A DNA stretch of 64,000 nucleotides from positions 248,001-312,000 of the forward strand of contig JAKCVP010000022.1 in assembly GCA_023512835.1 (NCBI GenBank). Direction: 5' to 3'. Both the position numbers and the translations under genes were made by a program. The notes beneath the pieces were generated by a model that was not told where the DNA came from, made no database searches, and saw only the letters and a list, made by a program, of their open reading frames with translations. Shown here one piece after another: positions 1 to 11,363 of the stretch; positions within the stretch are counted from its first letter, which is position 1, and each line of letters begins with the position of its first letter. The DNA is from Taxillus chinensis (lineage: Eukaryota > Streptophyta > Magnoliopsida > Santalales > Loranthaceae).

Positions 1-195
1 CTGGTGCACTTGGAATCCTGCAGGATGGAAGCTCGATTCCCGGAGCTCTTCAAAAGAAACCACATCTTCATCACCACCGCTTTCGACGCCCTTCACGACG
101 AATGGTACACCGTCATGGGAGGACTTGCAGCGAACGAAGATCCGATGCGACACGTCAGAGCTCAGACGACCGACGAGGCTTGGAAAGCTGGGTAA
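1..195 (+). CDS. Open frame running in from the left edge, unrecognised
   Basis: A frame is open from base 1 and stops at 193-195, giving at most 64 residues. I do not recognise the protein. It could be the last exon of a gene that begins left of the window, or chance. Nothing downstream in the same frame continues it. It is listed only because it touches the edge and would otherwise be lost. Confidence 0.15.
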   Translation: MVHLESCRMEARFPELFKRNHIFITTAFDALHDEWYTVMGGLAANEDPMRHVRAQTTDEAWKAG

Positions 196-1000
196 GATGG
201 CTCGCAGACTAGCTTCCAATCGATCCGCGATACTCCGGCGTTCAGACGGCGTTGTATGCTGAAGCTGAAAGACCAAGAATATTGGGACGGGTGCAGGAGG
301 CACGACTCGGTCGAGATCGGACAGTTCTACTCCGTCGGTGTTGCTTGGGAGGTCTGAGACGATCCAGGTTTCTGAAAGCATGGTAAGCGCTGTAATGGAA
401 CCCTTCAACCATGTATACACAGGAGACGAAAGTGAACAGCAAAAGATGGACCTCGGGTGCACCTGGCAGCTAAGCTGCCTAGTGAACGTGTGGGTGTGTG
501 AAAGGGGTTCTCCCAGCACGAAATGGGAGCGGCGCTGCCTTCCCACGATGACTTGTTCTCGATGAAGAAAGACAATTTATGACTGCAGATTCGATGTACG
601 ATGGAATACCTCGGTAGGTGATGAAGCTCAAAGGCAGAAGCCAGCGCTGGGATCAAAATGGACGATGCGAGCCTCCGAGCTGTTTGTACAGGGAAGTGGT
701 TCGTGTGATGGACGTTGACATGGGCACTGAGCGAAGGGCGAGTGTGTCCATCGGAGCGCGCCCTAGAACGGACACACTCGCCCTATATCGTACCTTGATT
801 CTTACACCGACGGCGAGTTACCTACATTCGCGCGCCCTCTTGTTCAATGATCTCATACAAGCTATTGGCACCAAGAGAATTCGCGACGTCAATAGCTCCT
901 AAGCTCCCGCTGCTACTTCAATTCTGGAATATGATACATCAAATCGTTTACACAAACTAAGATTGATTGACTTGATAAATTCTGGAGCAATTCAACATTT
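196..1000. other. Non-coding stretch left of the MFS gene
   Basis: About 800 bases with only short overlapping frames of unconvincing composition. The one structured item is a perfect 15-bp inverted repeat at 735-749 and 770-784. The rest may hold the 3' untranslated region of the MFS gene, which ends at 1001. No RNA gene was seen. Confidence 0.5.
735..784. repeat. 15-bp perfect inverted repeat, 20-nt spacer
   Basis: Bases 735-749 (AGGGCGAGTGTGTCC) are exactly complementary to 770-784, with a 20-base spacer, so the strand can fold into a hairpin. It lies about 220 bp beyond the stop codon of the leftward MFS gene. It could be a terminator-like structure, a foldback transposon scar, or a dyad binding site. 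Nothing decides between these. Confidence 0.6.
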
Positions 1001-2453
1001 TCATACTCTTGACCCCTGATGAGGTATCAAGCAACGCACGATGATGAGCAAAATTGTAGAGATGGAGAGCGCGACGCCACAAAAGGTTTTCAAGCCGACA
1101 TAGGACACTTCAGCTGCCGCTCCAGCAATGGGGGAACCAACCAAAAGCCCAAGGGCCATTGGCAGGCCCAACATTGCTGATCGGGTTCCAAGGATTGATA
1201 GATCCGGTGACAGGAGAGCCATGATTGTGGGGTTAAGAGACACAATGGCGCCTGATAGGAAACCGTATAACACGCAGAACGCGATGATCCCAGCGGTCGA
1301 TTCGATCTTGATCCAGCAGAAGGTCAGCAGAGCGGAGCACGCCGCAAAGGGTATTATTGTGTTCAAAGCGCCAAACTTATCAGCCAGTATGTTTGGCACC
1401 TGCAAATGTCAGAAAAGAACGACATCATTATGTTCACAGGACGGATCTTACAATTCTGCCTGGCAATCCTGCTGCTATCATGATCGGGAGTAAATAAAAT
1501 TGCAGTTCGCCTTGGATGATGTTCGTCCTGGCGGTCTCGACTTGGACGTATATGTAGGGAACATATATGGCTAGGAAAGCAAAGAACAAAGACAGCCCGT
1601 AAGCGATGAATGGAAGCTCGCGAAGTGCTTGACTATCCAGGATCTTGCGAATCGCGGCTGGCTTCGTGCGTTGTTCCATCACCGAAGCTGGCAGGGCCTG
1701 AGTGGCAAGCACGATAAAGGCAATAGACCGAGTGGTCCAACCGTGGCCTGCCATTGGAAAGAGCCTGTGAGCCATGACCGCATATATGACTCCCCCTTAG
1801 TTTTGTTAATCACGATTCATCTTGAAGAGTCTGATTCGACTTACCAACACTTCCACCTGTGGTCGCAAGACCCATACTCAGCGACCTCTTCGTGCTGAAG
1901 TAGGATAAGAGGATAGCAGTGGCTGGCACGACCATCAGACCCTGTGCAAACCCTACGATAATGCCCTGTGTGATGATGAGCTGCCAATATTTGACACAGA
2001 TGCTGGCCATCATCAAGCCAAATACTTCGAGAAATGTTCCGGCCATGAAAAGCGCTCGTGAATAGCCGAGATCTAGAAGAGGTCCTGATAGCATGCCCGT
2101 CATTGGTATGAGGAAAGCTTGCAAAGAACCAATCCAGGCGATGCGCGAAGGACCTTTCTCGATGAGGTACGAAGTCTCATAGAACTCCTGGTATGCCCCT
2201 ACAGCGATAGGTCAGTACACCCTTTGATCTTCTCCAGCATCTAGGTGAAGTTGATGGATCTACCATATGCATTGACTAGGCCCCATGTATTCGCAAAGAC
2301 GAAGAAGGTGCCCATGGCTTGCAACCAAGCCCGCAACCCGCCATCTGGAATGGACATGGGAGTCGCCGGTACCTGCAACTCAGAGCCTCGTTCAGAAGTG
2401 TCTGTATCATACACGCTCTTCGCGGAAGTGCGCATTTCGCAAAAGGACTTCAT
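1001..2453 (-). CDS. MFS transporter, monocarboxylate-transporter-like
   Basis: Four exons on the minus strand: 2453-2264, 2198-1845, 1795-1452 and 1399-1001, 428 residues. The introns are 65, 49 and 52 bp with GT..AG ends and all phases close. After about 40 hydrophilic residues comes the DGGLRAWLQ-type entry to helix 1 and NAYGAYQEFYE, which resemble the fungal MCT/Mch group of the major facilitator superfamily. A run of about a dozen hydrophobic helices follows. Members carry organic acids or small metabolites across membranes. Beside a PKS it could export the product, but that is inference. An in-frame ATG at 2435 is an alternative start. It is cut off from the PKS by the transposon nest. 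Confidence 0.85.
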
Positions 2454-2828
2454 GATGCAGAGATCGTTTACAGCCTTTGCGTTCGTGGAGAAAGACAGCT
2501 CGCATATGCGCGGTTGACGACAGCACAGGACAATGGACTCAGGAGGCTGTATCATGACACCAAGCGCGTGTCATCGATTGAGCACAGGACCGGGCTCGAG
2601 GCGGTGTTACCACCAACAGGTTGTGGGGACGCTGCAGTGCTGACATCGGTTCCCCCCGTTCCGTGATCTGCATCTAGCGTGTGTTGCAACCTAGAATAGC
2701 TCATCTACGCGACAAAGAGCTGATGAGCTGCAGGCCAGTGAAACGGTGCACAAATCACTACGCGACCGAATTGCGAATGCGCCTTACCGACGCAATGCAT
2801 CTGTCAAACATAACCCAATCGCAGAATG
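2454..2828. other. Upstream region of the MFS gene, no gene seen
   Basis: About 375 bases of normal composition between the MFS start and the outer transposon. The MFS promoter should lie here. Short frames overlap on both strands and none looks real. The last six bases, 2829-2834, are the transposon's target duplication. Confidence 0.5.
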
Positions 2829-2834
2829 GCCGTG
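2829..2834. repeat. Target-site duplication, left copy (GCCGTG)
   Basis: GCCGTG directly abuts the TGTAG end of the outer element at 2835. The same six bases follow the CTACA end at 12678-12683. The exact match on both sides supports the element ends given here. Confidence 0.8.
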
Positions 2835-2994
2835 TGTAGCTCGCCCCAGCGTTAGGTGGGAGGGCCACGGTGTCCACTCGAGGGCTAGCCCTCTACCTCG
2901 TCGCCGCCTTCCCGATTAGGTAGTTATTCGCCTCGGTAGGTATTAGCAGCCTCGCTATCTATCCTCCGCCCTATTATAGGCCTTAAGGCGCGCC
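2835..2994 (+). repeat. Left terminal inverted repeat of outer transposon
   Basis: TGTAGCTCGCC at 2835-2845 pairs with 12667-12677. Bases 2846-2859 do not pair. From 2860 to 2994 the sequence is the reverse complement of 12518-12652 with two differences that I could count. The outermost tip keeps CA and TG dinucleotides, while the interior has almost none. Confidence 0.85.
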
Positions 2995-4299
2995 TTAAGA
3001 TAGGTGGTATACGCTATCTATAATATTTATCTAGATTTTAATTAAGTAAGCTACTTAGCCTTCTCTATTTACCTTTTCTCTACGCCTATTTAAAGCCTAG
3101 AATAGTAGTAAATTAAGAGAGCTACTATCTCTTATTCTTCTATTAGATTTAGCGTCTAGACTTAATTAATTTATAGATTCGATACTATAGTATAGAGCGC
3201 CGAGTTCTTACTATTAGTCCTTAGTATTTTAGTCGATTTTAATATAAATACCCTCTTTAAATAGCGTAGATTTTTTATATACTTTAACTCTATAGCTCTA
3301 CTATAGGAGATAGGAGTAGTATTATCGATCTTATAAGTTAGATTATCTAGACCTATACTTAAATTTAGTATCTTAAAAAGGAATAAATTATCTAATCTTT
3401 TCTAATAAGTTTATATTATATACCTAGACTTATCTTAAAGATTAATAGTAATAATACGGCCTAGTATATAATATTTATTAACCTTACCTAGTTTCTAAGG
3501 ATTTTAAGGATTTAATATAACCGTAATAATTTCTCTAATATTAAACTTCTTAATATACTTATTCTAGTAACGATTATTCTTTATATTAGATCTCTTCTAG
3601 AAAGCCCTTATTAGACTATTATTAGAGGCCCTAGAGCTATACTACTTATATAGAGAATAGGGGGCTAGTATAGCTATCTAGGACGAAGTCGGCTAGAATA
3701 AATTTAGTTAGAGTAAATCTAGGCCCTCGATATCCTAGAAGTATACTTATTTCGTAAGAATAGACTATACTTACTTATATTAATCTTAGGAGCTCTTCTA
3801 AGCCTTTTAGACTCTCTAGGATAGGCTAGGAACGTAGTTAGGAAGTAGTATAGAACTAAGAAAAATAATTTCTAAATCTTTAGATCTAATCCGCGATAGG
3901 CTATAATTAAACGGTAATCTATTATTAGAGGTAGTCGAGGGCTAAGAAGAGCCTTTTATAGGATAAGCGAGTAATCTTAAAGTACTAAGGACTAGTAGCG
4001 GCGTCTTAGGGAGAAAATACGGATCTAATATAGACCTCGACTTAGGATAAGGCCGTATCTTTTAATATACCTCTTTAGACTTAGTAGTATAGTCTTAGTA
4101 TACTAGGGCCTAATTTTCGAGATCTAATTAGTTAGAATTAGGTAGTAGAACGTACTTTTCTTTATCCTTTCTATCGAATAGTTCGATCGATTTTCGAATT
4201 TCGACTCTATCTTTAACTCCTCTATCTCTATTACCTATAATTACTCTATCTACTTAATTATTACTACTATTATTCTTATTATTATTCTTAGACTTTATA

Positions 4300-4529
4300 T
4301 TATTACTATCGACCTAGCCGTCGTCGATAGAGACGCTATTTATATCTACATAGTCGAATTCGCCTAAGACTTCTACTATTATAAGTTTCTTATCTTCGCC
4401 CTTTAGCTTTATAAGCTAGAGGGTATTAACTTTAAAGATAGTATTCTAACTCTCTTCTAGATCTATATAAGTATTATTAACTCTCGGAAATATACTAAAG
4501 ATAGCCCTATATAGTAATATATTGATCGT
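4300..4529 (-). pseudogene. Transposase of outer element, part beyond the insertion
   Basis: Reading leftward from 4529, the frame interrupted at 11359-11364 continues in phase: ...NSTI then NILLYRAIFSIFPRV. KRBA2-like proteins have an NST-x(n)-PY-x-A-x-FG-type segment just after the catalytic core. The frame can be followed to about 4300, with only TAG/TAA interruptions. I could not follow it convincingly over 2995-4300, which is RIP-mutated and shows no recognisable domain. The right-hand part, 11880-12517, is the same kind of sequence and presumably holds the transposase N-terminus. Confidence 0.6.
4525..4529. repeat. Target-site duplication of the LTR element, left copy (ATCGT)
   Basis: ATCGT at 4525-4529 is repeated at 11359-11363, each copy abutting an LTR. 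Five bases is the usual size for Ty3/Gypsy integration. Confidence 0.85.
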
Positions 4530-4710
4530 TGTAAGATAGAAGTAAGGGGGCGTGGTGTAGAGGTGGTAGAGTGGTAACAGAACTATCACTTAAGGAGGGA
4601 AGAGGAATACTCTATCCCCTCCTCCCTATATATACCCGGTACGGGCGGATAAACGTAGTACTAGTAGCGCGACGGAGGTACGTAGGTATACTATACCTCT
4701 CTCTCTTATA
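4530..4710 (-). repeat. LTR, left copy (3' LTR of the minus-strand element)
   Basis: 181 bp, starting TG and ending TA where the other copy ends CA. Its left part, to about 4637, keeps CA and TG (GTGGTGTAGAGGTGG), while its right part has TA at the same places where the other copy has CA or TG. Confidence 0.9.
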
Positions 4711-4712
4711 TA

Positions 4713-4724
4713 CGCTCCCCCTCT
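4713..4724 (-). other. Polypurine tract of the LTR element
   Basis: On the minus strand AGAGGGGGAGCG lies two bases inside the left LTR, where second-strand priming is expected for a leftward element. It confirms the orientation given by pol. Confidence 0.7.
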
Positions 4725-5059
4725 AGGCTAGTATCCTCGATAGCTATAATCTTCCTCTTCCGCTCTTATACTTAGTTATTATAATTCGGGCTTAGTTATC
4801 TTAATATACTATAGCGTCTTATCTTTACTATTTATAGTATATACTACGACGGCGCGCCGCCTACGATATACGTACTTATATTATTACTATAATAAAGTTT
4901 ACTCTTACGTTCTTACCGTTCTTACTCTTTATATTCTACTTATTAATATAGGACTACCTCTCTACTTATAAAAACGTTACGTAGTAATATATACTACTAT
5001 ATCTCTTATAGTATTTACGTCTCGCCTATACTATATACTTACTTCTTATTCTCCTTACC

Positions 5060-5935
5060 TTTCTTACGTATCCGTATCGCTTATCTATTATAGTTAACTA
5101 CTATCGTCCTTCTAGTATTAAACCTAGTATAGTCGGTACTACCGACTATAAGTAGCCTAAAGAGAGTACTATAGTCGATACGCCTATACCTTCTATACCG
5201 TTTTATATACGCTACTTATATAATATTACTAAACTCTTAGTCTATAAGCCTAACTTAATTACGAGTTAATATTATAAACGCTACTACGCGCTATACTATC
5301 GCTATATTCCTATAAGTTATTATATCTATACGACGCGTATAATCCGTACTAATATTTTATAGTTATCTTACCTATTTAACGCCTACTATATATATCTACT
5401 TAAGATATAAGGTATCTACTAGACTATTATAATAGACGATAAGGCTAATATAGTAGATAAGTAGGATACCGGTATTTTCCTTATACGCGTATAGTACTAA
5501 TATACCTACGAGCTTAATACTTATATAAATAAGTTAAGTCGCCTAGGTATAGTATTTAGTATACCGACGTATTACTCTACTAGTACGGCTAACTATTAGT
5601 CCCTTATACTAGACGAAACTCGCCGGCTCCGCCACGAGTACTACCTTATACTACTAAAGCGCCGTAAGTCTAACTAACTTATACGTAGCCTTATATATTC
5701 GCCTATTCTACGCCGTTATAGCGTAGCTTACTAATACTCGTCTCCTATATAGATTTAACTACTCTATAAGCGTCTACCTCCTATCGCGCCTAGTACGCTA
5801 TACTAGTCCCCCGACCTTGGTAGTCCTACTAGTAGTAGTAGTAGCGCTAATAATAATAATAATAATAACGATAAGGATAATAACGGCTATAACCTACCTA
5901 ATATTTTAGTATATTATATTATATTATCTCCGTGT
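5060..5935 (+). pseudogene. Extra antisense reading frame between pol and the 3' LTR
   Basis: In the frame starting at 5162 on the plus strand, opposite to pol, about 255 codons hold only about a dozen stops, all TAA or TAG. The neighbouring frame checked over the same bases has roughly twice as many. The reading ends in a Ser run followed by an Asn run (about 5833-5870), a typical low-complexity tail. Its hydrophilic composition rich in Tyr, Arg and Leu suggests a once-coding gene changed by RIP. I do not recognise a domain. Known gag and pol parts are not expected here, because the region lies downstream of integrase. A chance open stretch is possible. Confidence 0.4.
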
Positions 5936-7159
5936 TCTTATAGCGTAGTTACTACGCTATATACTAATATACTCCTCGCTTATAGGTCGATAATGATTCT
6001 ATAGACCTCGATAACGATAACGACTATTATAGTCTCTCTTCTCCGTCTACTATACGTCTCGTATATTAGGCGCGCCGCCGTCCTATAGATAAGTAGTAGC
6101 TATCTAGAGATACGCGTTACTTACTCCCGTCGTATACTACTTATACTATATAATTATTAGGTACTACCGGTCCGTATATTCTTATACTATATTTTCCTTA
6201 TTTCTTCTTAGTAGGCGAATCGCCGCTACCGTATAAGTATACCGAATATAAATCGCTATTTCTTTTTATATATTACGCTATCTCCTACCCCTCTTATTAA
6301 CTTTTCTACTCTAAAACTCTTTTATTATATCGTCTACTTTTATATCCTTTTCTAGAATCTACTAATCCTATTTATTACTAAATCCTTTCTATTATACTAA
6401 GAAGAACGTTTTCTCCTTATCTACCTTACTATCTAGTATTTATTTAATTTCCTACTCCTCTTCTCTATCTAATTATAGTTCTAGAGCGTTAAATATATAG
6501 TTATTACTATCCTCCCGTTCCTAATAGGGTTATAGCTTTAAAATATAGAAGACGTTATAGATCTAGTAGAAGGGGGGTAGCTATAGCCTATATACTTATA
6601 TTCCTATTTATTTTTATACCGGAAACGGTCTAATAAACTTTAGACTTAATTTCTTTATTTTATCTTTAATCTTAATATACTTAGTCGATAGTAATACCTT
6701 ATCCCCTAGTTTAAACGTTATTAGTATCCTACTTTTATTATAATATTTCGCTTACTACTTACTAGCTATACGTAGGTATTACTCTAGTTATATTCTAGTT
6801 ATATATAGATTTTATATCCTTTCTATTACTACTAGTAGTCCTCTCTTAGAGTTCTATTCTCGTTACTATAGTAAAAATATAGAATTTCGCCTATATACTA
6901 CTATAAATAGCGTCGTCTTCGTACTCGTATATTTCGTATTATTATAAATAAATTCTACGTATAGTAGTAGTTCTATCTAACTCTTTTATTTAATCTTATT
7001 AAATATACGTAGGTACTATTCTAGTACTTAATTCTACCTTTTAGTCTATCCGTCTATTTATAGGTAGAAGACTATACTTAGCTTCGAATTATTCTATATT
7101 AGTAGTATAATTCCGACTAGAACGTAGACGTAAATAGGTTACCCCTATCTATTACGATT

Positions 7160-7450
7160 CCTTATAGTAGCCCGTATTTATATACGACTCTTATAAGAAA
7201 TAAGTACGCTAATCCTACAGTATCGATTATCTTCTTATATAAAATATATATCGCTATCTTAGAGTACTTATCGATAATAACTAGTATATAGTTATATACG
7301 TTATTATTGACTTTAGTAAGTAGTAGCCCCGTAATAAAATCTATACTTAACTCTTTAAATACGTCTATTAGTATAGGAAGGCTAGTAAGTTCGCTATAGA
7401 GCTTCCGTCTTAGGGCTTTCGCCCTTTAGTATATATTATACGTACGGATA
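7160..7450 (-). pseudogene. Gypsy integrase remnant
   Basis: Minus-strand frame around 7450-7330 reads KALRRKLY then DVFKELSIDFITGL, matching the end of the zinc-binding region and the first catalytic Asp (DFITGL) of Ty3/Gypsy integrase. Downstream, a YILVIIDKYSK-type stretch fits the core fold. Several Cys, Gln and Met codons appear altered by RIP. The region from here leftward to about 6500 is the expected C-terminal end of pol but was not resolved. Confidence 0.75.
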
Positions 7451-8379
7451 TAGTTATAAATATCCGTATCTAATATTAGCTACTAATAAGATCTCCCTAT
7501 AAGCTCTAGGGTCTTAGAGGTACTAAAGTGTCCCGCGAGGGGGTTATTATAGTATATTTTTAGGATCTCTTACCTAATACTCTATTCTAGAGGTATATAA
7601 ATATAGTATTTCCTCTATAAGACGCCCTTAGAATCTATTATCTATATATCTACCTTACTAGTACGGCGCCTATACTTTAGCCGCTCTCGTCGTTCGCCTA
7701 CGAAGGGATCCTCTAGTTAGAGATCTTGTATTAGATCTTTAAGATCTATTAAGCAAGGTCTATATACTATTTTAGTACTAGCCGCCTTAGCTACTAGTAT
7801 ACGAGGTAGAAACTATTTATAACTAGTACTACTAGCGGTAGGGTTAAGGCTAGTATAGCCTATATCGCGATTCTCTAGAAGTATAGCTATAGTATACTCC
7901 TTTAGTCTATTACTAGTCGTAGGTACCTTAATCCTACTTATCCCGTTAGGAGAGCCGATTCTTATAGCTATTATACGACGTACCTATACTTCTACTATAC
8001 CCTACGTACTTATACCTAGCTTCTACTATAATATTAGTAATAGCTAAGATATATACTTATTTACTTAGAAATAGTCTAATCTCCTTATTAATAGATCCGC
8101 TAGGTTCGTCTATCCTAAACGGTACTCTATAGCGAAATTAAAGCCTACGAGGAATATTACCTATCGTACTTATTACCCGTTTAATCTAGATAGAGAACGT
8201 ATTCCTCGTAGATTAGTATAATCTATTAGTATCTAAATAGAGTACTATATCCCGTTTAGGTAGTAACGCTAGTACTTAAAGTAGTAGACGATAACTAGTA
8301 GCTCTTAGTCGTATACCTTATAGTTTAGCTTAGCCGCCGCTATTTTCCTAGACTAAAACACTATCGGGCGCTACTACCG

Positions 8380-8460
8380 TACTAAATCTAGTTATATTAA
8401 GATTCCCGTTAGCGCGTAGCCTAAAGCGTCTATCTCTACTCTTATTTATCGGCTAGGGTC
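8380..8460 (-). pseudogene. Gypsy RNase H remnant
   Basis: Minus strand reads DPSR, a stop, IRVEIDALGYALTGIL, which corresponds to the DASxxAxGAxL motif that opens the Ty3/Gypsy RNase H domain and carries its first catalytic Asp. It is broken by a TAA and followed by further TAA/TAG stops. Confidence 0.7.
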
Positions 8461-8849
8461 GAAGTATTTTAATATTATACTATTTTAGAATAGTCTCTTT
8501 AGCCTTTTAAAAACGTCTTAGTAATTCTCTATCTAACTAAAGAGTATATTCTTCTTTAGATAATCGGTTAGCGGTTATACTATACGTACGTAGCTATCGA
8601 TAAATCTATAGTAGAAGTTTATAAACCCTAATAGGACTTAGATATCCCGTAGATTCTAAGGGGTTAGCTAGCTTTATATCGTAGCTATCTAATCCGGGTC
8701 TATCGCTACTCCCTTTATTAATATAATAAATCCTATAAATTCGAGCTATTATACTACGAATTCGTATTTAGCGAGATTTACGTATAGCTTATAATTACGG
8801 AGAACTATAAGGACTTTTCTTACCTTACGCTAGTAGTATTCTACTAGCG

Positions 8850-9245
8850 TCTCGTATATAAATATTAGAATATCGTCGAGATATATTACTACTATTATAT
8901 CTAGTATCGGGGCTAGAATATAATTTATTAGTACTTAAAAAGTTACTAGGGCGTTATAGAGGCTAAAAAGGTATAACTAGGTATTCGAAATAGCCGTATT
9001 TTATCCTAAAGGCCGTCTTCTACTCGTCCCCTTCTCTTATTCGGACCCGGTAATAGGTATCCTTAAGGTCTAACCTTATTAAGTAACGGGAGCCTTATAG
9101 ACAGTCTATTATCTCGTTAATTAATAGTAATAGATACCTATTCTTAATTATAACCTTATTAAGACCTCTATAGTCTACGTAGAGCCGAAGTATTCTATCC
9201 TTCTTTAGTATAAATAGAATCGGGGCTCTAGTAGGGCTTATACTA
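8850..9245 (-). pseudogene. Gypsy reverse transcriptase remnant
   Basis: Minus strand from 9240 reads [20 protein letters not shown], then VDYRGLN, then RLDLKDTYYRVRI, and finally VIYLDDILIF around 8886-8869. This is the standard order of RT blocks, ending in the YxDD-type catalytic motif. Interruptions are TAG/TAA codons and a one-base frame slip between the FEYLVIPF and LYNA segments. Identification as Ty3/Gypsy RT is secure and activity is excluded. Confidence 0.92.
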
Positions 9246-11177
9246 TACTATATCTAGCCCTATTCTAGTATATTACTAATATACTCCCGTAGGACCTATA
9301 GTTCCTTAGCTAAAAGGTTATATAGTAGTCTATAGGATACCTCTACCCCTAGGTATAAATCGATAGTATAGTCTATTATTTTATTTCTTAGAAGTCGAGC
9401 TACCTTTTCTATTAAAAATATATCTTTAAATCCCGCTAGGGTATTAGAAAGCCTAATCGGCTCCTATATTTCTTCTACGCCTATATTATTTATTTCTAGT
9501 AGTTCTAAAGGATCTATATAGATTATACCTAGAAACGCGATATTATTTTCTTTATTCTTTAAAGCGTCTAGCTTGACTAGCTCGATTTCGTCCTCGCTTA
9601 TAATACTTTATATAAATATTTATACCCCTAGATTAAGTTATATTAACTTACTCTACCTAAACGTATTTCCTAATATTACCTCTACGTTAGAGCTCTCGAC
9701 GCCGAAAAACGGGTTAGTAGTTATCCTCTTAAAATCTAAATTATCGGTAATATATAGCTATAGCGTATATTCCCTATATATACTTTACTTTTATCCGTCT
9801 ATCTATTAGATTTATAATAAATAGTTACCTTCTTTTTCTAGAGAAAGTTATACTATAAGTCGCTAGCTAATAATATTTACTTCTACTTCTATATCGAATA
9901 TTACTATTACTTCTTATTCTATATTACCTATTTTCTTTAGGTTACTTACGTAGCCTTTACGTATTATACTTAGTACTTAGATACTATAGATAGTACTCTT
10001 TACTATAATTCTCCTTATAATAGTCGAGCCTACTATAAGAGTCTTTCTTTTCTCTTATCCTAGGACTTATCTTAATACTAAGTAGCTTAGTTAAAGTAGT
10101 TCTTTACTATATATCCTAGTTATTAGTAATAAAAGTATATAAAGCCTTCTTCCTCCCTAATTCCTCGCCTTAGAGAGGCGCCTCTCCCTCTTTCTAGGTA
10201 TAGGGAGAATCGTTAAGGCCTTAAGGTAATACCGAAGTCTAGTCTTCCCGACTACTCCTTATATATAATATAGGTACTCTCTACTTATAAGCTACTCGCG
10301 CCTAATATTTAAAACTCCGATCTACTCGATTAGGCTAAATTCCTTTCTAGGATAGATACTAGCGAGATTAGCCCTTCTTAAGTATCTAGGATCTAGTAAT
10401 TATTAGTAATAGTAATTTAGATCTCTAACTATAACTTAGAGAAAAGGTATTAAATCTAATATTCCTCTAAGTATTATAGTAGCTAGGCTTCTAGGAAATC
10501 TAGATATATTATAAATGATTAGATAGTCTAGTCTCTTCTTTATCTAGTACTATTAAATTAATTTCCTACTTCGCGTATACGATTTACTAGATTATTAACT
10601 ATATCGAGTACGTATTCTATAAATTTTATCTAGGACTAATCGCTTATACTATTATCTTCTCTATATTACTAGTAAGCCTTCTAAACGTCTCCTTTTAGAT
10701 ACTAGAGGGCGTAGTAGATTTTAGACTTCTCTATAGGGGAAATCGTTAGAGATAAGGCTAAAAGTATTCTTATATAAGTAGTAGAAATCCTTAAATTCTT
10801 ATAAAGATCGGCCGTAGTAGTCGTCTAGTTTCTAGATTTTAATATTCCGCTATTATAGAAATACTAATACCTTACTAGTACTACTTATACTATCTACCTA
10901 CTTATTAGCTTAGAATAGGTTAGCTAGTAACTTATCTACGCGAAGATTATCGATTTCTTAATATAGTATAAGGACCTCCTATTATAGGTCCTCTCTTATT
11001 ATCTAGCTCTACCCTTCTAATCTACTAGGCCCTTCGCCTTAGATATTATCTCTTTATTCTATATACGTCTTAAGTACGTAGAGTAGGCGCTCCGCCTAAG
11101 TATTAGATATAATTAGTTAGCGACGTAGTAGTATTATACCGTTTCTACCTAGGTACCCCTTTTTAGAAGTAATAGCT

Positions 11178-11358
11178 TATAAGATAGAAGTAAGGGGGTA
11201 TAGTATAGAGGTAGTAGAGTAGTAATAGAACTATTACTTAAGGAGGGAAGAGGAATACTCTATCCCCTCCTCTCTATATATACCCGGCACGGGCGGATAA
11301 ACGTAGCACCGGTAGCGCGACGGAGGTGCGCAGGTGCACCGCACCTCTCCCTCTTACA
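11178..11358 (-). repeat. LTR, right copy (5' LTR of the minus-strand element)
   Basis: 181 bp, ending CA and starting TA where the other copy starts TG. Here the pattern is reversed: the left part is converted to TA and the right part (from about 11285) keeps CA/TG, for example GGTGCGCAGGTGCACCGCACC. Confidence 0.9.
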
Positions 11359-11363
11359 ATCGT
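11359..11363. repeat. Target-site duplication of the LTR element, right copy (ATCGT)
   Basis: Second copy of ATCGT, directly after the CA end of the right LTR. Confidence 0.85.

Larger units (their letters stand above)
4530..11358 (-). mobile_element. Ty3/Gypsy LTR retrotransposon, RIP-mutated, nested
   Basis: 6829 bp bounded by two 181-bp direct repeats and ATCGT duplications. On the minus strand, in order from the right, come an unresolved gag region, reverse transcriptase (about 9245-8850), RNase H (about 8460-8380) and integrase (about 7450-7160). That RT-RH-IN order places it in Ty3/Gypsy. A polypurine tract abuts the left (3') LTR. Stops throughout are TAA/TAG and CpA/TpG are nearly absent, so it cannot code. 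It sits inside the transposase gene of the outer element and is therefore younger. Right of about 9700 to 11177 should be gag/protease; I could not recognise a motif there. Confidence 0.9.

Noticed and set aside
5820..5870. Short AGT and AAT triplet runs as a CRISPR-like or satellite array
   Set aside because: They are simple triplet repeats coding for Ser and Asn in the candidate antisense frame, with no spacer structure.
9573..9809. 78-codon open frame within the Gypsy element
   Set aside because: Composed of Ile/Leu/Tyr/Ser codons produced by RIP; opposite to pol and not conserved-looking.
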